Notes: generated by a model not told the origin, from the letters alone. 59,786 nt of DNA from Bacteroidales bacterium (GCA_016936665.1 JAFGXI010000037.1:1-59786), one strand, 5' to 3'. Positions 38,416 through 48,145 are shown, counted from the stretch's first letter. Numbers and translations are program-made.

Positions 38416-39975
38416 ATGATAGACCGCTTTTCAGATATAAAACTTGTTTTTGTTGCAAGCTTTTTCTTTTTTATCTTTTGGGGTAAAGGAATGGCTCAAA
38501 ACAACTTTTTGATTTTAGACCCTGCCTTTAATCGAATATATGAGAGTCGATTAATCAACGAGTCCGATACGTTTCACTCAGCAATTTATCCTCGAATTCT
38601 TTTTCTAGCTCCTACAAAAGCAAGCAGCGATAGTGCTTTATTGAATGGCCATTTTTCAAAAATAAGACATCAGTATATAATTCAGAATCCATCTAAAACG
38701 ATTCGAATTACGCCCATTCTCAACTCTAGTTTTTCGCTTTCCACCCAAGACAACAACCCTTACCAAGCAGGAGGTGGAATTGAGATGCTTAGCCAATGGG
38801 GAGATAAGTTTAGTGTTAAAGCCGTATGGTACGGTGCAAAAACTCAACTGAACTTCGCCGATTTTTTACTAGCCGACAGTATTCAAATGGTACCCGGCGA
38901 AGGAGAATTCAATGCTCGATTAGGTAATAGTTTTGTATATACCAATTGGATGGGTTATTTGAGTTATAACCCTGCTCCTTACATTAATTTTCAGTTAGGA
39001 AAAGATAAAAATTTTTGGGGCGATGGCTACCGCTCGCTTTTACTTTCGGACAATACAGCATCTTATCCATTTTTAAAAGCCACGGTAGCTGTTGGAAAAC
39101 TGCAATATATCATATTATACCAAATGATGCGCGATTTCGACAGCCAGTTATACAGTTATCCCAACGAAAATAAATATGCTACCTCTCACTTTTTAAGTTT
39201 AAATCTTGGTCGTCGTTTTAACATCAACTTATTCGAAACTGTTGTATGGCGAAATCAGTTAGATGACGATGGGATTAGAGGTTTCGACTATAATTACCTA
39301 AACCCTGTCATCTTTTTTAGACCTATCGAGCATTCTGTCGGATCGCCAGATAATGTTTTAATAGGGGGTGGCGGAAGAATCCGATGGTTTAAATCGATTC
39401 ATACCTATGCACAATTAATTCTCGACGAATTTAAACTGAAAGAATACCAAAATAACCAAGGTTGGTGGGGCAATAAGTTTGGTTATCAGTTGGGCATTAA
39501 ATGGTACAACGCATTTGGGCTGAAAAACTTTTTTCTTTTAGCAGAATACAACACCGTCCGACCGTACACTTATTCTCATGTTACAAGCATGGAAAATTAT
39601 GGACAGATGCATCAGGCATTGGCACATCCTTTAGGCGCAAATTTTAAAGAGATAATTTTCGATATGCAATATCAATATCGTTCTTGGGTATTTAGTGGTT
39701 ATATCAGTTCTGCAAAATTTGGTTTAGATAAAGATAGTACGAACTTCGGACAAAATATTTACCGCTCGTACAACGATAATCCTCAACAATTTGGAAACAC
39801 CGTTTTGCAAGGTGAGTTGACCCTTTTACAAAAAGCTGAGTTTAAGGTATCATATATCATCAATCCGGTTGTACATTGGCAAGTTGAAACAGGAGTTCAT
39901 TGGCAAACCTATCAGAATACAACAAGCAACTGGCAAGAACTGTATTGGTTTGTCGGTATGAAAACTTTATTCTGA
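38416..39975 (+). CDS. Outer-membrane beta-barrel of the RemB/capsule-assembly (Wzi-like) type
   Basis: The 519-residue protein has a signal peptide (about 1-28, ...GKGMA/QN) and long runs of alternating strands ending in a C-terminal Phe (MKTLF), as in outer-membrane barrels. The motif FQLGKDKNFWGDGYRSLLLSD is typical of the Wzi/RemB superfamily; Wzi anchors capsule in Proteobacteria and RemB is needed for gliding in Flavobacterium. The exact role here is inferred. The gene starts directly after the CBS gene and is followed, after 39 bp, by a glycosyltransferase. Confidence 0.75.
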   Translation: MIDRFSDIKLVFVASFFFFIFWGKGMAQNNFLILDPAFNRIYESRLINESDTFHSAIYPRILFLAPTKASSDSALLNGHFSKIRHQYIIQNPSKTIRITPILNSSFSLSTQDNNPYQAGGGIEMLSQWGDKFSVKAVWYGAKTQLNFADFLLADSIQMVPGEGEFNARLGNSFVYTNWMGYLSYNPAPYINFQLGKDKNFWGDGYRSLLLSDNTASYPFLKATVAVGKLQYIILYQMMRDFDSQLYSYPNENKYATSHFLSLNLGRRFNINLFETVVWRNQLDDDGIRGFDYNYLNPVIFFRPIEHSVGSPDNVLIGGGGRIRWFKSIHTYAQLILDEFKLKEYQNNQGWWGNKFGYQLGIKWYNAFGLKNFFLLAEYNTVRPYTYSHVTSMENYGQMHQALAHPLGANFKEIIFDMQYQYRSWVFSGYISSAKFGLDKDSTNFGQNIYRSYNDNPQQFGNTVLQGELTLLQKAEFKVSYIINPVVHWQVETGVHWQTYQNTTSNWQELYWFVGMKTLF

Positions 39976-40014
39976 TACGCTAAAAAAGAGAAACATTAAA
40001 ACCTATATTTACAA

Positions 40015-40890
40015 GTGAAAGTATCCGGCTTTACATTTATAAGAAATGCAATTACCTACGATTATCCAGTAGAAGAAGCTATTAAATCTATTCTTCCAAT
40101 TTGTGATGAATTTATTGTTGCAGTCGGTAATTCATCCGACGACACCCATTCGAAGATAGAACAAATTGCCCCCGATAAAATAAAAATTATAGACACTATT
40201 TGGGACGATTCCTTGCGAGAAGGAGGGCGTGTGTTAGCTGTTGAAACAGATAAAGCCTTTGCCGCAATATCTGAAGACACTGACTGGTGTTTTTATATTC
40301 AGGGCGATGAAGTAGTGCATGAAAAATATTTAGACACCATTTATCAAGCCATGCAGAAAACAAAAGATCGAAAAGATATTGATGGTCTGCTGTTTAAATA
40401 CCTTCACTTTTATGGTTCTTACGACTTTGTGGGAGCATCGTCGAAATGGTATAAACACGAAATTAGAGTCATTAAAAACAATCCAAAAATATACTCCTAT
40501 CGCGATGCCCAAGGGTTTAGAAAAAATGAGGATGAAAAGCTCAATGTTATTCCTATCGACGCTTACATTTATCATTATGGCTGGGTAAAAGACCCTCGCA
40601 AAATGCAAAAAAAGCAAGAAACCTTTCATAAATACTGGCACGACGATCGATGGATCGATCAAAATGTTGTAAAATCGAGTGCATTCGATTACGAAATGCA
40701 CGTCAAAGAACTAAAACGTTTTGAAGGTTCACATCCCCGAGTTATGCTTGATCGCATCAACCAAAAGAATTGGCAATTCGACTATGATATTTCTATCAAC
40801 CAAAAATCTTTAAAAGACCGTATTAAAAACTTAATGAGTCGATTTTTTGGCGTTGAACTAGGTTATAAGAATTATATTCTAAAACGATAA
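40015..40890 (+). CDS. Family 2 glycosyltransferase
   Basis: The 291-residue protein has the GT-A fold of family 2 glycosyltransferases: FTFIRNAITYDYPVEEAIKSIL at the start, VAVGNSSDDTHSKIE, and an acidic DxD-like site in FYIQGDEVVHEKYL. The donor sugar and acceptor are not predictable. The start codon is GTG (no ATG is near), preceded by TATATTTAC, a near-match to the promoter element. Its position after a capsule/gliding-like barrel suggests a surface polysaccharide role. Confidence 0.8.
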   Translation: MKVSGFTFIRNAITYDYPVEEAIKSILPICDEFIVAVGNSSDDTHSKIEQIAPDKIKIIDTIWDDSLREGGRVLAVETDKAFAAISEDTDWCFYIQGDEVVHEKYLDTIYQAMQKTKDRKDIDGLLFKYLHFYGSYDFVGASSKWYKHEIRVIKNNPKIYSYRDAQGFRKNEDEKLNVIPIDAYIYHYGWVKDPRKMQKKQETFHKYWHDDRWIDQNVVKSSAFDYEMHVKELKRFEGSHPRVMLDRINQKNWQFDYDISINQKSLKDRIKNLMSRFFGVELGYKNYILKR

Positions 40891-40912
40891 AATTGAAGAT
40901 TTAAACCTTCAA

Positions 40913-43540
40913 CTAAAACTTAAATCGATAAGTAAGCGATGGCATAAAGCCTAGCAAATAAGTTTGGGTTGTAACCAAATCGGTATCTTCGTATAAATTT
41001 GAAGGGATTTCGAAAGTATTATCTCCTGTTTTAATTTTATTATGACTTATTCCGACTGCATTTTTCCGATTGTACAAATTGAAAATAGAAAAGTTGAGCA
41101 AGTGCTGAAATCGCTTATCTCTATGTTTATTCATCTGCCAGTTTATAGCAAGATCTAAACGGTGGTAATCCGGTAAACGATCATTATTAATTGAACCATA
41201 CAATGGAAGCGTTTGATTATTGTAAGTATAAAAATCGATCGGCGATGTTATGGCAGCCCCGGTAGCATACACCCAATTGGCCATAATTTGCCAACGTTCG
41301 CTCAATTGATAAGAAAGATTAAAGCTAATTTGGTGAGGTTGATCGTAATAGGCTCTGTAAATTTCTCCATTGTTAAGTTCGTCAAATTGCATAAATACTC
41401 TTGCATATGCATACGAAACTCTTCCACTCCAAAATCCTTTTTGTTTGTTTAAACTCCACTCGAACCCATATGCAGTCGATGATCCAAATCGCAATTCACC
41501 TTCAATTAAAGGATTTAACAACATATTAGCATGAGGTTTATATGCAATCACCTCATCCATCCTTTTATAATAAACTTCGGCCAATAATTCCAGTCTATCG
41601 TTCAAGTACCACGATCTGTACGTTAAATTAATCATATCGGCACGAGAAGGTTTTATATTGATATCGCTCGGAACCCACACATCGAGGGTAGTGAAAGGAC
41701 CCGAAGTATTAGATAATAAATGAATATACTGATGATAAATCCCATACGATATACCAATAAACGATTGTTCATTAATCTGATAACGCAAACTTAAGCGCGG
41801 ATCGAAGTTTATAAACGCATTATAAATTTTGTTAGTTGAAAAGATTGACGTATCTGTAACTTCATGATTTTCGTCGAAGCGATAAACGGTTACCGGTCCT
41901 GTATTAGCCCAAATTGGCAAGCGAAATCCGGCATTGAGTCGCCATCGTTTACTAATATCGTAACTATCGTTAAAATAAAACACAATTTGATTAACTTGTT
42001 TTTGAGGGACTTCGTTGACTTCCACCCAATCGATATTTCCGGGGTCAAAGGCATGAAAATTTAGCTCATAACCCAACTTAAAAGTTTGTTTAAGTGAACT
42101 AAAATAGCTGAATTCCGTTTTTAAAGTTACGTTACGAATAAACGATCGCCATTCGAGTTGCTCGTTTTCATTAATGTTCAAATGATAGTTATATGCGCCT
42201 CCATACAAAGTAGTATTTGAAAAAAGTTTATCGTTAAAAATATGGTTCCAACGCACACTAGCAGCAAAATTACTCCACCCCATTCCAAACCCGCTGTTGT
42301 TGCTTCCAATATTTTCGAGCACATCGCTACCTGTGTAATAACTGAGAAACAAGCGATTACGCTCGTTAATTTTGTATTTCAGCTTCAGGTTCAAGTCGCT
42401 GAAATGAATATCTAAATTTGGATTATTTTTTCTAAATAACCAATTAATGGTAGAATGCCTAAAGGAAGTAAAAATAGACAATCGTTCTTTTACAATTGGG
42501 GTTTCTGCAGTTACCCGAAACACAAATGGATTGATGACACCTGTAAACGCAGCTTTGTTCATATTCCCATCGCGAGTTTGAATGACTGTCATCGACGATA
42601 ATCGATCGCCATAGCTTACCGGCATATCCGATTTATACACATCAATTGTTTTAGTCGCATCGGGGTTAATCACCGAATACAAACCCATTAAATGCGATGA
42701 GCTATAAATTGGAGCTTCATCCATTAAAATTAAATTTTGATCTTTGAAACCACCTCGTGTATAATAAAAACTTGCTCCATCGCCTAAAGTATGAACGCCG
42801 GGTAAAGTTTCTAAGGTTCTAATCAGACCGTTTTCACCAGCTAATTCTGGCTTTCTTTTCAGTTCATCTTGTTTGATGGTAATATTTCCTATAGCACTCT
42901 TTTTTAAAACCTCATCTTTTACACTTACTTCCACATCGACTTCGCTCATGGGTTGATAATCGAACGACAGGTCGGTGTTAAATATCTGGTTTTTATCGAG
43001 TACAAACGTTTGTTCTTTCGCCAGATATCCCATATATGATACCCGAATTATATAAGTCCCCTCAGGTAAACTAAGCGAAAAAAATCCATAATTATTACTG
43101 ATGGTTCCAATAGATGTTCCACTAACCAGAATGGTTGCGCCAATCATAGTTTCTCCTGTTTCGGCATCTTTTATAGTTCCGCTAATGGTATGTGTTTTAA
43201 CCTTGGGCTTACGTTCTGTTTTGGGAGGTTTTGGTTTGATAACCAACTGCCCTTCTACCCAAACAAAATCTAAATCTAACATCTCCGACAGATTTTTCAA
43301 TACTTGTTTTAAGGGTTTTTGATGAGCTGTATACGAATATGTAGAGGCCGATGGTAAAAGCTCGCTATTATAAGAAAATTTTAATTTAGATTGCTGCTCC
43401 AGTATTTCTATCAACTGCTTGGCCGAATATTCGCCTTTAGGAATGTCTATGTTTACTTCAGGTATTTTTTGAGCTATTGCGAAACTCATTTCAAACACTA
43501 GACAAATGGTGAGACTTATTTTAAAAAACTGCTTAAACAC
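40913..43540 (-). CDS. TonB-dependent receptor with STN and carboxypeptidase-regulatory domains
   Basis: This 875-residue outer-membrane receptor imports a large or scarce nutrient with TonB energy. It has a signal peptide (1-23), an STN (secretin/TonB short N-terminal) domain (about 27-105; IDIPKGEYSAKQLIEIL and EGQLVIKP), a carboxypeptidase-regulatory-like domain (about 118-205), a plug (about 215-330; KRKPELAGENGLIRTLETLPGVHTLGDGASFYYTRGGFKDQNLILMDEAPIYS, quoted as landmarks RGGFKDQN and LMDEAPIY) and a barrel ending in the C-terminal Phe YRFKF. An STN domain often means sigma/FecR control, but no such genes are adjacent. No SusD partner is present. Confidence 0.9.
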   Translation of the reverse strand: MFKQFFKISLTICLVFEMSFAIAQKIPEVNIDIPKGEYSAKQLIEILEQQSKLKFSYNSELLPSASTYSYTAHQKPLKQVLKNLSEMLDLDFVWVEGQLVIKPKPPKTERKPKVKTHTISGTIKDAETGETMIGATILVSGTSIGTISNNYGFFSLSLPEGTYIIRVSYMGYLAKEQTFVLDKNQIFNTDLSFDYQPMSEVDVEVSVKDEVLKKSAIGNITIKQDELKRKPELAGENGLIRTLETLPGVHTLGDGASFYYTRGGFKDQNLILMDEAPIYSSSHLMGLYSVINPDATKTIDVYKSDMPVSYGDRLSSMTVIQTRDGNMNKAAFTGVINPFVFRVTAETPIVKERLSIFTSFRHSTINWLFRKNNPNLDIHFSDLNLKLKYKINERNRLFLSYYTGSDVLENIGSNNSGFGMGWSNFAASVRWNHIFNDKLFSNTTLYGGAYNYHLNINENEQLEWRSFIRNVTLKTEFSYFSSLKQTFKLGYELNFHAFDPGNIDWVEVNEVPQKQVNQIVFYFNDSYDISKRWRLNAGFRLPIWANTGPVTVYRFDENHEVTDTSIFSTNKIYNAFINFDPRLSLRYQINEQSFIGISYGIYHQYIHLLSNTSGPFTTLDVWVPSDINIKPSRADMINLTYRSWYLNDRLELLAEVYYKRMDEVIAYKPHANMLLNPLIEGELRFGSSTAYGFEWSLNKQKGFWSGRVSYAYARVFMQFDELNNGEIYRAYYDQPHQISFNLSYQLSERWQIMANWVYATGAAITSPIDFYTYNNQTLPLYGSINNDRLPDYHRLDLAINWQMNKHRDKRFQHLLNFSIFNLYNRKNAVGISHNKIKTGDNTFEIPSNLYEDTDLVTTQTYLLGFMPSLTYRFKF

Positions 43541-43694
43541 CGATAAACAAAACTAATAGAGGTTGATAGGCTCGAAAATACGAATAATTATTTGAAGCTT
43601 AAAATTTTATAACATAAGAAAAAGCAAGTCGATGTAAAGAAAACATTTGTATATTTAAAGTATTAAATATTACTCACATCAAATTACAAATTTT

Positions 43695-44585
43695 ATGAAA
43701 AATATTGCTGTAATCGGTTCTGGAACAATGGGTAATGGCATCTGCCATGTATTCGCCCAAAACGGTTATAATGTTTCAATGATTGACATCAGTCAAGATG
43801 CGCTTGACAAAGCTCTTAAAACTATTTCTAAGAATCTTGATAGAATGGTGGCCAAAGAAAAAATTACTGAGGCAGATAAAAATGCAACTTTGGGCAACAT
43901 CACTACTTTCACTAAACTAAAAGATGGCGTTTCTAATGCCGATTTAATAATTGAGGCTGCTACCGAAAATGCAGACATCAAATTGCAAATTTTCAGAGAG
44001 ATGGACGAATTGGCGAAACCAGATGCTATTTTAGCTACCAATACGTCTTCCATTTCTATCACAAAAATTGCAGCAGTAACTAAACGACCAGACAAAGTGA
44101 TTGGAATGCATTTTATGAATCCTGTTCCAATGATGCGTTTGGTAGAAATCATTAGTGGATATAAAACTTCTGACGAAGTGCTTAAAACCATTATCGAAAC
44201 TTCTAAATCTATCGGAAAAGTTCCTGTTCCTGTGAACGATTATGCAGGTTTTGTGGCCAACCGTATTTTAATGCCTATGATTAACGAAGCCATCATTACA
44301 TTGCACGAAGGTGTTGCCGGAGTAGAAGAAATCGATACTGTTATGAAATTAGGAATGGCTCACCCAATGGGACCTTTACAATTGGCCGACTTCATTGGCC
44401 TAGATGTTTGTTACTTCATTATGAAAGTGTTATACGAAGATTTAGGAAAAGATAAATATGCACCGGATCCTCTATTGGTGAACATGGTTAATGCCGGCAA
44501 TTTAGGCGTAAAATCTGGCGAAGGCTTTTATTGTTGGACACATGGTACTAAAGATTTAGTTGTTGCAGATTACTTTAAAAAATAA
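43695..44585 (+). CDS. 3-hydroxybutyryl-CoA dehydrogenase
   Basis: This NAD(P)-dependent enzyme interconverts 3-hydroxybutyryl-CoA and acetoacetyl-CoA in fatty-acid oxidation or butyrate synthesis. The 296-residue protein has the Rossmann motif GSGTMGNGICHVFAQ at the N-terminus, the TASNTSS-like substrate loop (ATNTSSISI), the catalytic His in GMHFMNPVPMM, and the C-terminal dimerisation domain (DYAGFVANRIL and GMAHPMGPLQLADFIGLD). It is monocistronic between the TonB receptor and a small hypothetical gene. Confidence 0.95.
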   Translation: MKNIAVIGSGTMGNGICHVFAQNGYNVSMIDISQDALDKALKTISKNLDRMVAKEKITEADKNATLGNITTFTKLKDGVSNADLIIEAATENADIKLQIFREMDELAKPDAILATNTSSISITKIAAVTKRPDKVIGMHFMNPVPMMRLVEIISGYKTSDEVLKTIIETSKSIGKVPVPVNDYAGFVANRILMPMINEAIITLHEGVAGVEEIDTVMKLGMAHPMGPLQLADFIGLDVCYFIMKVLYEDLGKDKYAPDPLLVNMVNAGNLGVKSGEGFYCWTHGTKDLVVADYFKK

Positions 44586-44622
44586 ACTCAATATTCAGAG
44601 TTAATTTAAATCTATAGAAAGA

Positions 44623-44676
44623 CTACCCTAGAAGTGGCTGATTGAAAATTCTGACCATTTGTAGGGTTTTCTTTTT
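44623..44676 (+). terminator. Likely terminator after 3-hydroxybutyryl-CoA dehydrogenase
   Basis: ACCCTA (44625-44630) pairs with TAGGGT (44662-44667), with an inner GTGG/CCAT-type pairing and a large loop, followed by TTTTCTTTTT. The long loop makes it less certain than the others. Confidence 0.45.
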
Positions 44677-44691
44677 ATTTAACTATTCAAT

Positions 44692-45339
44692 ATGAAAAAA
44701 TTCTTGTTCATCTTATTTGTTTTACTCAATTTTAACGCATTAGCAATTCCCAAAGACACCCTTTTTGAACGAACAATAAAGTTAGATTTGGTTCCTCTAT
44801 TTAATATGGCAAGAGGATTAAATCAAGCCTATTTTAGTTTTGAGTACGAACAAAATAATCAAAAATCCATAATTAATAATTTAAGACTTTCTTTCGGTAG
44901 AATGGAACATTACACCTTTCTTAAATACAATAATTATTTTGATAATCAATTAACATATAAAGAAACTAATCTCAACAGTTTAGGAGTTCAATTAGCGCCT
45001 TATATCTCGTATTACCCTTTTCGAAGCAGAAAATATTTAAAATATTTCTATAGTACTGCAACATTAAATGTGAATTATTACAGCAGAAAATTTCACACGT
45101 ACGATTATACAACAGGAGAATCGACAACGACACATCAAAATATTTTTCAGTCTGGGGCGGGGCTTGGTTTAGGGTTTAAAATAAAAATATACAAAAAATG
45201 GGGCGCCGAATTATCATCAAATCTCTATTATAATTTTATTAATGACGATTTTTATAAAGTCTCGTTAACCGCGTTTTGGCATAGTACACAACTGCCAGTT
45301 TGGGCAGATTATCAAGTCAAACTATATTATAAGCTTTAA
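44692..45339 (+). CDS. Exported hypothetical protein, probably a small outer-membrane barrel
   Basis: I do not recognise the family. The 215-residue protein has a signal peptide (1-18, ...FNALA/IP), then alternating hydrophobic and polar residues with many Tyr, Phe and Asn, and a GAGLGLGFKIKIYKKWG segment, the pattern of an 8- to 10-strand outer-membrane barrel. It ends in YYKL. Codon use is more AT-rich than in neighbouring housekeeping genes. It lies 2 bp before the GDPD lipoprotein gene and is probably cotranscribed with it. Confidence 0.68.
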   Translation: MKKFLFILFVLLNFNALAIPKDTLFERTIKLDLVPLFNMARGLNQAYFSFEYEQNNQKSIINNLRLSFGRMEHYTFLKYNNYFDNQLTYKETNLNSLGVQLAPYISYYPFRSRKYLKYFYSTATLNVNYYSRKFHTYDYTTGESTTTHQNIFQSGAGLGLGFKIKIYKKWGAELSSNLYYNFINDDFYKVSLTAFWHSTQLPVWADYQVKLYYKL

Positions 45340-45341
45340 AT

Positions 45342-46193
45342 ATGAAGTACTCAACTGTAATTCTGTTAACAGCAATATTATTTCTCTTTTCCTGTGAGAA
45401 AGACACTTACGATTTAATCAATGCCAATCATAATAAAATGATGATATTGGGCCATAGAGGTATGGGAGAATTATACAAATACCCAGGTAATACTTTAGAA
45501 GCCATTGAACCAGTTTTAGGTATTGGTGCAGATGGCTCTGAAATAGATATTCAGATAACAAAAGATAGTGTTGTGGTTTTATTTCATAATAATGATCTTG
45601 ATAATAGAGTCAATGCTAATGGTAAAATTTTCGACAAAACTTGGGAAGAAATCAAAAATGCAAAATACATTGGTATTCAAAATGATGTCAAAATCATCAC
45701 TATGGATGATCTGTTTAATCAAATTAAAGATGTTAATATTTATTACTTTTCTTTAGATTGTAAACTAGATGATAGATACAAATACAATAGTGGATATCGA
45801 AAACTATTTCTAAGGTCAATTAAAAAAGTTATTGATAAGTATCAATTTAACAAACATATACTTCTCGAAGGTGATTTGGATTTTTTAATGAAAGCAAAAG
45901 AGCTTAATCTTAATGTTGAATGTTTCTTAACACTAGAAGAAGATATTGATAAAAAAATACTCGATGCAAAGCTTAATCAACTAAGAGGCATAGGTATTAG
46001 TCTAAGCTCCCTTACAAATAGTGCTGTAGAAAAAGCACATAAAGAAAACTTATATATTATGTGTTGGAGTCCTAAAAATGCCATTGAAAACAACAAAGCA
46101 TTTAAATACCAAGTAGACATCATTCAAACCGATGCTCCCATACATATTCTCCAAAAAACTAACCGATATAATTACGAATATCAAATTCCATAA
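45342..46193 (+). CDS. Lipoprotein glycerophosphodiester phosphodiesterase
   Basis: The 283-residue protein has a lipoprotein signal (LFLFSC, lipidated Cys18) and a GDPD TIM barrel: ILGHRGMGELYKYPGNTLEAI (catalytic His, Arg and Glu), GADGSEIDIQITKDSVVVLFHN and IMCWSPKNAIENN near the end. GDPDs cleave glycerophosphodiesters to glycerol-3-phosphate and an alcohol; the lipid anchor places it at the outer or inner membrane surface. The sequence is AT-rich like the gene before it. It is followed by a 130-bp gap with a long palindrome. Confidence 0.82.
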   Translation: MKYSTVILLTAILFLFSCEKDTYDLINANHNKMMILGHRGMGELYKYPGNTLEAIEPVLGIGADGSEIDIQITKDSVVVLFHNNDLDNRVNANGKIFDKTWEEIKNAKYIGIQNDVKIITMDDLFNQIKDVNIYYFSLDCKLDDRYKYNSGYRKLFLRSIKKVIDKYQFNKHILLEGDLDFLMKAKELNLNVECFLTLEEDIDKKILDAKLNQLRGIGISLSSLTNSAVEKAHKENLYIMCWSPKNAIENNKAFKYQVDIIQTDAPIHILQKTNRYNYEYQIP

Positions 46194-46224
46194 TTTGCTA
46201 ACATTTAATTAGATGATGGCAATG

Positions 46225-46271
46225 GTAGATTCAATTCATGCTGTAGATTCAATTCATGAATTGAATCTACA
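46225..46271. repeat. Perfect 30-bp palindrome with an adjacent half-copy
   Basis: Positions 46242-46271 are a perfect 30-bp palindrome without a spacer (TGTAGATTCAATTCA and its complement). A direct copy of the left arm, GTAGATTCAATTCATG, sits immediately before it at 46225-46240. It is followed by neither a T run nor a gene start. It lies between the convergent GDPD and LytR genes. Confidence 0.85.
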
Positions 46272-46323
46272 AATGATGTGGTAAAAAAGAATATGATTGG
46301 GCGACACTATTCGTTTCAATATT

Positions 46324-47091
46324 TTACATTCTTAATTTTTCTCTTAATTTTTTATAACCACTTCTGCTGACCGAAACTTTTTCCTTATTTTTTAAGATCA
46401 CCACATAGCTATCTTTTTCCCAATTTTCGATTTTACTTATTTGATCTATTTTAATAATGAATGATCGATGTACCCGTATAAACTCTTCATTATCGAGATG
46501 CTCCTCTAAATACTTCATGGTTATGTTTTTAAGAAAACGCCCGCCACTTTCGGTGTATATGAAAACATAATCGTCTTGTGCCTCAATTTTAACAATTTCT
46601 TTATCTAAAATGATTTTTATCTCTTTCGGGGTTTTCACAACTATTCTGTGAATAATTTCTCGCTTTTCGCGGACAAATTCCATCATTCGAGAAAAATTGT
46701 TAGGTAATAGGTTTTTATTTTCTAACTGAATAAGAATTTTCTCGATTGCTGCATTGAAGCGTTTTTGAGAATACGGTTTTAGCAAATAATCTACTGCTCC
46801 ATATTCGAAGGCTTTAAGAGCAAACTCGTCGTAGGCTGTAGAAAAAACGACCAATGGTACTTGGTCGAGCAGTTCTAACATTTCGAAGCCGTTCAGCTTA
46901 GGCATCTGAATATCTAAAAAGACAACATCTGGCATATGCTTTTTTATAGCCATTGCTCCAGAAAACCCATCCTCGCACATTTCTACAATTTCGAATTGCT
47001 CGTGAGTTTTCAGAAATAGCTGTATCATTTGTCGTGCCGGAGCTTCATCGTCGATAATAATAGCTTTAATTGGCGTTTTCATCATCTTCAT
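46324..47091 (-). CDS. LytTR-type response regulator
   Basis: The 255-residue protein has a receiver domain (about 8-120; IIIDDEAPAR, phosphoacceptor Asp in FLDIQMPKLNG, FSTAYDEFALKAFEYGAVDYLLKPY) and a LytTR DNA-binding domain (about 150-250; KIEAQDDYVFIYTE and EEFIRVHRSFIIKIDQI). It is the output partner of the kinase encoded upstream, with which it overlaps by 26 bp. LytTR regulators bind direct repeats at promoters and often control envelope genes; the LiaF-like gene just upstream in the same operon is a probable target. Confidence 0.93.
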   Translation of the reverse strand: MKMMKTPIKAIIIDDEAPARQMIQLFLKTHEQFEIVEMCEDGFSGAMAIKKHMPDVVFLDIQMPKLNGFEMLELLDQVPLVVFSTAYDEFALKAFEYGAVDYLLKPYSQKRFNAAIEKILIQLENKNLLPNNFSRMMEFVREKREIIHRIVVKTPKEIKIILDKEIVKIEAQDDYVFIYTESGGRFLKNITMKYLEEHLDNEEFIRVHRSFIIKIDQISKIENWEKDSYVVILKNKEKVSVSRSGYKKLREKLRM

Positions 47092-48145
47092 CTTTATAAT
47101 ATTCCTTTTCAGGTATTCGAATAATTACTTTAAACGAACGATCAGTTTTTTCTACTTTAAGCAAGCCGTCTTGATTATAAATAATTCGTAGCCGTTCTGC
47201 AACATTCCTTAAACCGGTACCGGTGCCTTTTCTAGAGCTAACCGATGTGTCGTCGATATCGTTCTGTAATACAACTTGAAGTTGATTGTGCATAAGGGTA
47301 AAATCGAACTGTATTGTTATGGTTTTTTGACTTTCGTACACCCCGTGCTTTATGGCATTTTCTACCAATGGCTGTAAAATAAGCGAGGGCAACGACCATT
47401 GGTTTAAACTTTCGGGTAGGTTAACGATTAGTTGAATCTTATCTCCAAAACGGGCTTTTTCAATTTCTAAATACAATAAAGCATGCTCCAACTCTTCGGA
47501 TAAATGAATCATACGACTTTTGCTTGCTAATAAAGTCGATCTGAAAAAATCTGAAATATTAACAATCATTTCGTGAGCATGATCTTTATCGGTATAAATC
47601 ATTGAAGAAACAGCATTCAAACTATTGAATAAAAAATGAGGATTTATTTGCGATTTCAATTCCTTCAACTCCGCTTCCTTAACAAAACTGTTTAAACGAG
47701 CTTGCTCAATGGCTCGATTTTTTGAGTCATCCAAAGAGATCATCAAATAATAAACCGCGACGATTAAAATATAAATAGGAAGATATATCAACCAACGCCA
47801 TAATAAAGAGGATTGAAAAATTTGAATTGAGCTATCGAATAAAACTGCATATATTAAATAACTTAACCCAAGCCAAAGCAGAAAAATTATTACAATTGAT
47901 ATTAAATGGTTTTGTAAGGTTTTTTTCAAACTGGAAAACGCTAAGTTCGAGTATTTCACCATATACCAAAGACTTAACATCAAGATGGCTAAAACTGCAA
48001 AACTTAATAAGGCTTCGGTTAGTGTAATTGATAATTTTAAATGGTAGGTTTGATTCAAAACAAAGGAGTGGATAGCTACCGGAAGCATCCACCACAATGT
48101 ATATACAACAATATAAACAGGCTTATGTACGAAAGGGTTTTTCAA
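47066..48145 (-). CDS. LytS-type membrane histidine kinase
   Basis: The 359-residue protein has four transmembrane segments in the first ~145 residues (VYIVVYTLWWMLPVAIHSF, ALLSFAVLAILMLSLWYMV, LISIVIIFLLWLGLSYLIY, WLIYLPIYILIVAVYYLMI), a His_kinase domain with the phosphoacceptor His in INPHFLFNSLNAV (near residue 170), and a HATPase domain with LVENAIKHG and GTGTGLRNVAERL. It has no extracytoplasmic sensor domain. The stop overlaps the LytR start by 26 bp and it begins 3 bp after the LiaF-like gene, so all three form one operon. Confidence 0.92.
   Translation of the reverse strand: MKNPFVHKPVYIVVYTLWWMLPVAIHSFVLNQTYHLKLSITLTEALLSFAVLAILMLSLWYMVKYSNLAFSSLKKTLQNHLISIVIIFLLWLGLSYLIYAVLFDSSIQIFQSSLLWRWLIYLPIYILIVAVYYLMISLDDSKNRAIEQARLNSFVKEAELKELKSQINPHFLFNSLNAVSSMIYTDKDHAHEMIVNISDFFRSTLLASKSRMIHLSEELEHALLYLEIEKARFGDKIQLIVNLPESLNQWSLPSLILQPLVENAIKHGVYESQKTITIQFDFTLMHNQLQVVLQNDIDDTSVSSRKGTGTGLRNVAERLRIIYNQDGLLKVEKTDRSFKVIIRIPEKEYYKDEDDENAN

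Noticed and set aside
42008..42023. Partial match of the CRISPR-repeat insertion to the TonB receptor gene (14 of 15 bases, ACTTCGTTGA-n-TTCC)
   Set aside because: The match stops after 15 bases and the rest of the insertion does not align; it is too short to be a self-targeting or source relationship.
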